64,000 nt of DNA from Clostridiales bacterium (GTDB lineage: Bacteria; Bacillota; Clostridia; Christensenellales; Borkfalkiaceae): assembly GCA_022508285.1 (NCBI GenBank), contig JAFLVN010000006.1, positions 1 through 64,000 on the forward strand, written 5' to 3'. This document shows positions 59,965 through 64,000 of this stretch, one piece after another. The stretch's first letter is position 1. Every line of letters begins with the position of its first letter. The translations under genes and the position numbers were made by a program. Below the pieces are notes generated by a model that was given only the letters and a program-made list of their open reading frames with translations, was not told the DNA's origin and made no database searches.

Positions 59965-60909
59965 TCAATCGTAAATGTATTGCGCATTATACATCACTAT
60001 ATCGGGCGTACGCCCTTTGAACATATCTTGGGGCGCACAAAGAACCGTGACATATTCGGTTGAATAGATGAGAGAAAGTTTTTTACAGTTTACAAATGCG
60101 TACTTTTCAATAGTCAGAGAAGTGTTTATATAGACCGACTTTATATTACAGTCGGTAAAAGCACCGCTTTCTATTTTTACGATGCGGTAATTACCTACTT
60201 TATGCGGAATTTCAAGCTCTTCCTTGTCACCGACGTAGCCGTAAATGCTTACCTCGTTGCCGTCTATTATTCTGAGCTTGAAGCTGTCGATAGTAAATCT
60301 GTCGGAACGCTCTCTGAAAAAGTACAAAGATCCGCCCACGAATGCGGTGACGATTATAAATACAAATGCAAGAAATACTGCGGGGAAGCGGGCAATATTT
60401 TTCTTGGTTTGGTTTTTAAGCTCGAATTTTTTGCCCGTTATATTTTTCTTTGTGTCGCCCTCTTCCTTCTTAATTTGCTTTTCGGGCGAAGGTGCGGGCT
60501 TTTGCGACTGCTCGTCGCGGTAGTAATGCTCAAACTTGTATATGTTATCCTCATACTCGCCATTGTTCCACAAAAATCTGTCGAATGCGGCTTTAAGGAG
60601 TTTTACGGATATAGTTTTGCAGTTATAGTTAACTTTGAGTTTTGAGTTCGGAACGAACTCTTCGTTTGCTTTTGCAAGAAACTGATCGCATATTACTATT
60701 GAAGTTTCTATAAGCTCGTTGTCGATATTGTACTGGCTGACCTCAAACTCCATTCCTAGAAGCTGTTGGTTTACGTTGTTCACGAACTTAAAGACGATAT
60801 GCTTTATTTCATTGCGCTCGTTTTCGAACACGATGTATTCTTTGAGGTTAACAACTTCGGAAGTACTTTTTTTATACTTGATTTTCTCTATATTGTTATA
60901 CGAACTCAT
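59965..60909 (-). CDS. Membrane protein with extracellular BspA-like LRR
   Basis: This roughly 314-residue protein has a cytosolic N-terminal domain (1-150), a charged linker, one membrane helix (about 178-202, FPAVFLAFVFIIVTAFVGGS) and a short outer domain with ESGAFTDCNIKSVYINTSL and IEKYAFVNCKKL, the BspA/Listeria-type leucine-rich pattern. GGAGGTG lies 9 nt before the ATG at 60909, which overlaps the upstream gene by 14 bases. Role unknown; LRRs of this type often bind surface ligands. Confidence 0.75.
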   Translation of the reverse strand: MSSYNNIEKIKYKKSTSEVVNLKEYIVFENERNEIKHIVFKFVNNVNQQLLGMEFEVSQYNIDNELIETSIVICDQFLAKANEEFVPNSKLKVNYNCKTISVKLLKAAFDRFLWNNGEYEDNIYKFEHYYRDEQSQKPAPSPEKQIKKEEGDTKKNITGKKFELKNQTKKNIARFPAVFLAFVFIIVTAFVGGSLYFFRERSDRFTIDSFKLRIIDGNEVSIYGYVGDKEELEIPHKVGNYRIVKIESGAFTDCNIKSVYINTSLTIEKYAFVNCKKLSLIYSTEYVTVLCAPQDMFKGRTPDIVMYNAQYIYD

Positions 60910-61609
60910 ATTCGAGAGCACCTCCGTTAAGCTGTCTTAAATTCTTGCGGCGGAAGCAAAGCACGTCTATAAAGTAATAAATTACAGAAAGCAGGAACGC
61001 GGCGCCTATTGCCACATAATTAAAGAAGTTTTCAAGATATTGCAACGTATAAATGCCGCCGAACAATTCAATTATAGTATGGCGCACGACGAACAGCGAC
61101 AAAAAGAGCATAAAGCCTTTTACCGCCGCATGAATACGCACACGGGACATAGCCAACGGGCGAATAGCGTTTAAGTTAATATCTATGCCGTCTGCCCTGC
61201 TTATAATAATATTAACGTAACGGCACTTATTGGAAAGCGTAATTACCTTTGAAGCGTCGTCTGTGCTGCGCTGTGTTATCTTGAGTACATTAAATGCACG
61301 TTTGCGCCTATTGAACTGCACTACAAAGAAAGAAATCTCTTCAAATTTCTTTGCAAAGTTGCAAACCAGATACTTATCGTATGTAGTTTTGCAAACTACG
61401 TATTTCTTAATGAATTTCGCCGTTTCACCGGTTGTGAGATATATAGAGTTTTTAGAGTTTGAGGTTTTTACCGTTTTTAAAAGCTCGTCCTCGTGAAACT
61501 CATGATAGAATTTGTTTTTCAAAAGCCTCGCACAAAGAAGGAATATTACTCCCCCTACGAAGAGTGCCGCCGAAACAAGGCTTAAAATTCTCCAAATAAA
61601 TAAAGTCAT
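60896..61609 (-). CDS. Uncharacterised membrane protein of the envelope operon
   Basis: This 237-residue protein has an N-terminal membrane helix (about 7-30), a middle soluble domain (35-145), and two further helices (about 158-178, 188-215). No recognisable domain. Tight packing with its neighbours (14-nt gap and 14-base overlap) suggests that it works with them. The N-terminus points outward or inward ambiguously. Function unknown. Confidence 0.7.
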   Translation of the reverse strand: MTLFIWRILSLVSAALFVGGVIFLLCARLLKNKFYHEFHEDELLKTVKTSNSKNSIYLTTGETAKFIKKYVVCKTTYDKYLVCNFAKKFEEISFFVVQFNRRKRAFNVLKITQRSTDDASKVITLSNKCRYVNIIISRADGIDINLNAIRPLAMSRVRIHAAVKGFMLFLSLFVVRHTIIELFGGIYTLQYLENFFNYVAIGAAFLLSVIYYFIDVLCFRRKNLRQLNGGALEYEFV

Positions 61610-61623
61610 AAATTCCTCTTGAT

Positions 61624-62928
61624 TTAATCGCTTGTTTTCGTGCGAACAGCCCTCTTTCTCTTGGGAGTTTCTTCCGTTTGTTCTTCGGATTTATCTTCCT
61701 GCGGCTGTTCAGATTGGGGTTGAGCGGGTTGTTCGTTTGCGGGTTCTTCGGGCTGAGACTGAGCGGAATGCTCGTTTGCGGGTTCTTCGGGTTGGGGCTG
61801 AGCGGGTTGTTCGTTTACGGTTTCCTCGGGTTGAGGCTGAACGGGCTGCTCGTTTGCGGGTTCTTCGGGTTGGGGCTGAGCAGGTTGCTCGTTTACGGGT
61901 TCTTCGGGCAAAACTTCTTTTGCGGATATTTGCTCTACATTATCTTTCTGCCCGATTTGTTCTTTTACCTCTACTTTATTGTCCTTTTTACCCTTAGCCC
62001 TTTCGGCTTTTTCTTTTATTCTTTGGCGTGCGGGACTGTTTGGCTCTGGAATACTGTCGGTCTCGGTTTCGTCAAACAGATCGACAAGTGTACCGCTTAC
62101 CGGATCTCTAATTTTTTTAATATTTATTCCGGAAGTGCGCTTATTGGCGCTGACGGTATCTATCACGATATCCTCAAATAAACTTTTTTGCACAATCTTT
62201 TTGGTAAGGTCGAACATGGGCAAAAACAAAAGCATAATTACAAGCGAGAATATAATCCAAGCAACCAAAATCACGGGCATATAATAGCTATTTATAAACA
62301 TCGGAATAAGCACACTTCCGACTATGCAAAATGCCACAATATAACCTTCTAAAAGCGAAGCGATAAAGTAATTCAAAAATACCGTGAACTTACCCTTGCC
62401 CTTCATGGTGTCGAAACAGATTTTAACCGTTTCGTAAACGCCTAAATCGGGGTTTGTTTCTATGATGTATGCCGTAGGCGAAAAGATAAGACTCATAATT
62501 AAGGCATATACAAAAAACCCTAATACGCCGGGAATGCAGAATAATGCAATTATATAAACAGGGCCTTGCACTAACCAGCAAACCGCAAAGCCTAAGAGCG
62601 CAAGCACGCACGTTATAAGCGCTATAACGAGTGCTCCGCCAAGGAAAATAAAGGCTTCTGCTATGATAGACAGTATATACGTCCAGACGGGTTTTGATTT
62701 AGTTGCAACTTTAAGCGTCTGCGGAATGTCCATTTTCCTGTCCGCATCGACGATTTTTGCCTGCCGCACCGCAGCAAGAGCAAAAATCGGGCGGAAAATT
62801 ATCGTAATATTTGCGATAAACTCGGCAAAACAATACACCCATACTTGCAGTATGCTCTTACTTTTGAAAATTGTCGCCGCCGAAGATTTTATTGCGTTTT
62901 TAAAATAAAATGCAAACCCTCTGTTCAT
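61624..62928 (-). CDS. Multi-pass membrane protein with PEEPxNEQP-repeat tail
   Basis: The 434-residue protein has about six membrane helices in residues 10-245, with an internal ETVKICFDTMKGKGKFTVFL segment as in DUF4013-like membrane proteins, then a cytosolic linker and a low-complexity tail. The tail (341-405) is five 13-residue repeats of PEEPANEQPAQPQ type, ending in KRKRAVRTKTSD. The Pro/Glu repeat could be a spacer or docking arm. Function unknown. Confidence 0.75.
   Translation of the reverse strand: MNRGFAFYFKNAIKSSAATIFKSKSILQVWVYCFAEFIANITIIFRPIFALAAVRQAKIVDADRKMDIPQTLKVATKSKPVWTYILSIIAEAFIFLGGALVIALITCVLALLGFAVCWLVQGPVYIIALFCIPGVLGFFVYALIMSLIFSPTAYIIETNPDLGVYETVKICFDTMKGKGKFTVFLNYFIASLLEGYIVAFCIVGSVLIPMFINSYYMPVILVAWIIFSLVIMLLFLPMFDLTKKIVQKSLFEDIVIDTVSANKRTSGINIKKIRDPVSGTLVDLFDETETDSIPEPNSPARQRIKEKAERAKGKKDNKVEVKEQIGQKDNVEQISAKEVLPEEPVNEQPAQPQPEEPANEQPVQPQPEETVNEQPAQPQPEEPANEHSAQSQPEEPANEQPAQPQSEQPQEDKSEEQTEETPKRKRAVRTKTSD
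61714..61908 (-). repeat. Five 39-bp tandem repeats
   Basis: Five imperfect 39-bp in-frame units encode PEEP[AV]NEQPAQPQ-type repeats. Identity between units is high, so copy number may vary between strains. Confidence 0.88.
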
Positions 62929-62940
62929 GTAATACCTCTT

Positions 62941-64000
62941 TTAATTTCCGAGTAAAAGTCCTTCGTCGCCCAGTGGCAAAGTTTTGATTTCTAAGTTGAT
63001 ATTTTCACCCGCACCGTTGCAGGTTACGGTGTACAGATAGCTCCTTTCGTTGCGCTTACCCGAGGCAGAAAGCTGATAAATGACTACGTACAGATTGAAG
63101 CTGCCGTCTTCCGCAATGTCTACGATTATTTCTATCTCGTGACCGGTAGCGAGTGCGTCTTTGCCGAAGTTCTTCTCTATCGTAAACGTTCCCTCGGCAA
63201 GCACAAGTCTGCCGTCTATCTCCGACTTCGTAATGATTGAACCCTCTGAACCTGCCGCAATCTTTTGCAAATCTGCCGCAAGATTTTCCGCTGTAACGTC
63301 GGCGTTAAGGGTTATCGTAATATCGGTGAGAACGTCGCTGAACGAATAAACGAGTATCACATCTGCGCCTTCGGGAGCATGTATTTCATAGAGATTGTAT
63401 AGATCGCTTCTGCTGCTCGTAACTTTGTTTTCGTATATAAGCACTGCAAATGTTACTTTTCTGCCTGCAGTCATCATTGCTACAATCTGCACACTGTGCT
63501 TATCTAAAAGTCCGTCTACGGTGTAGAACGTATCTTTGAGAACAAGTTTTCCGTCAGCGGATATATCAAATATTTCCTCAAGATCTTCGCCGTCTATGAT
63601 TTTTTGCAAATCTGCGGTAATCTCGATTGATACGTCCTGTTGTATCTCCGCAAGGCTTGACACAAGCACGAAATTTACCTTATCCGAGGGGCATTCGGGT
63701 GGTATAAGGTTGTAGTAATAGCTTCTGTCGCTTTTGCCGTTTGTGACGAGAACCGCAAACGTAAGCAAGCCGTTAGAGCGGATTACAACAACCTCTGTTG
63801 CCGTGTGACCGGGTAAAAGCCCCTCTATTTTATACTGCTCGTGCCTCAGCGCAGGTCGGTCGTCGTACGTAGTCAGTCCTATGCCGGCAGCTATGTCGTC
63901 ATAGCTTACATCTATCAAGGTCAAAGCGATATCGCTACGGATATTGGTAAGCGAATGACATTCTACAATTCGGCAGTGAACGCTAAGGTATTCACCCTTT
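62941..64000 (-). CDS. Repeat-domain protein, C-terminal part (cut by window edge)
   Basis: The frame is open to base 64000, so only the C-terminal 353 residues or so are seen; a TTG at 63924 is not a likely start. The sequence contains about three copies of a roughly 100-residue unit. Each ends in a pattern like R-S-Y-Y-Y-N-L or R-S-D-L-Y-N-L or R-S-Y-L-Y-T-V, then a short link, and begins with a [LIF]-x-[DE]-[IV] beta strand and A-D-L-Q-K-I-x-x-G. They look like beta-sandwich extracellular modules. No LPxTG or other anchor is seen at the C-terminus (ends LPLGDEGLLLGN). It is upstream of the multi-pass protein by 12 nt, so it is the first visible gene of the operon. Confidence 0.7.
   Translation of the reverse strand, partial: KGEYLSVHCRIVECHSLTNIRSDIALTLIDVSYDDIAAGIGLTTYDDRPALRHEQYKIEGLLPGHTATEVVVIRSNGLLTFAVLVTNGKSDRSYYYNLIPPECPSDKVNFVLVSSLAEIQQDVSIEITADLQKIIDGEDLEEIFDISADGKLVLKDTFYTVDGLLDKHSVQIVAMMTAGRKVTFAVLIYENKVTSSRSDLYNLYEIHAPEGADVILVYSFSDVLTDITITLNADVTAENLAADLQKIAAGSEGSIITKSEIDGRLVLAEGTFTIEKNFGKDALATGHEIEIIVDIAEDGSFNLYVVIYQLSASGKRNERSYLYTVTCNGAGENINLEIKTLPLGDEGLLLGN

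Noticed and set aside
61632..62181. Overlapping plus-strand frames opposite the PEEP-repeat gene
   Set aside because: They mirror the Pro/Glu repeats as Leu/Arg/Gly-rich repeats; they are antisense shadows of the real gene.
1..64000. CRISPR array
   Set aside because: No regularly spaced direct repeats of 23-40 bases with unique spacers were seen; the tandem repeats present are coding and contiguous.

Overview
The window looks like the chromosome of a low-GC, endospore-forming Clostridia-type bacterium, probably an uncultured gut or anaerobic lineage. It carries the complete spoIIIAA-AH operon, spoIVB, an ArgR/RecN/NusB/FolD cluster in Firmicutes order, Shine-Dalgarno-led genes, sigma-A promoters with 17-base spacers, and anaerobe-type genes such as a reverse rubrerythrin. 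Species cannot be assigned from the sequence alone.

Layout. 1-8.55 kb is a decayed accessory island. It holds a nuclease-like gene cut by the left edge, a diverged duplicate of the spoIVB 3' end, a deleted metallophosphoesterase, a DUF4143 ATPase, IS3-transposase and serine-recombinase debris, and an intact three-gene set (OLD-type ATPase/TOPRIM nuclease, HD phosphohydrolase, small winged-helix-like protein) that could be a defence module. 8.55-21.6 kb is the minus-strand sporulation and housekeeping cluster: spoIIIAA-AH, asp23-like, nusB, folD, ispA, a ~595-nt structured RNA, its partner membrane protein, tlyA, nadK, argR, recN, spoIVB. The RNA fits OLE (ornate large extremophilic) RNA in context, size and closing stem. 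It has its own near-consensus promoter inside the ispA 3' flank and a terminator 8 nt before oapA.

21.7-31.7 kb has tRNA-Leu(AAG), coaE, polA, tRNA-Leu(CAA), a MATE exporter and a cobalamin-riboswitch operon (DUF4430-like lipoprotein, ECF S-component, large surface lipoprotein, second small lipoprotein) that reads as a vitamin B12 capture and uptake system. 30.6-44.2 kb is housekeeping: malY/patB-type aminotransferase, tcdA, comEC, rpiB, ywlE, sua5, dnaB, pepF, lepB, an alpha/beta-hydrolase-fold protein without its nucleophile, and a DnaD-family protein. 44.2-54.3 kb has tRNA-Ser, a PNPOx-like flavoprotein pair, ilvA-ridA, degV, a YihY/BrkB protein, a Cys/Gly/Asn-rich repeat protein, reverse rubrerythrin, a phosphoglycolate-phosphatase-like HAD protein, argS and ychF.

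54.4-64 kb is a tightly packed minus-strand operon of unrecognised envelope proteins: a repeat-domain protein running off the right edge, a multi-pass protein with a PEEPxNEQP tail, a small membrane protein, a BspA-like LRR membrane protein and a 1622-residue CvpA-like giant, ending in an Sfp-type phosphopantetheinyl transferase.

A recurring regulatory theme is apparently leaderless transcription. At nadK, polA, tcdA, comEC and the PNPOx gene a good -35/-10 pair ends only 6-7 nt before the start codon and no Shine-Dalgarno is present.
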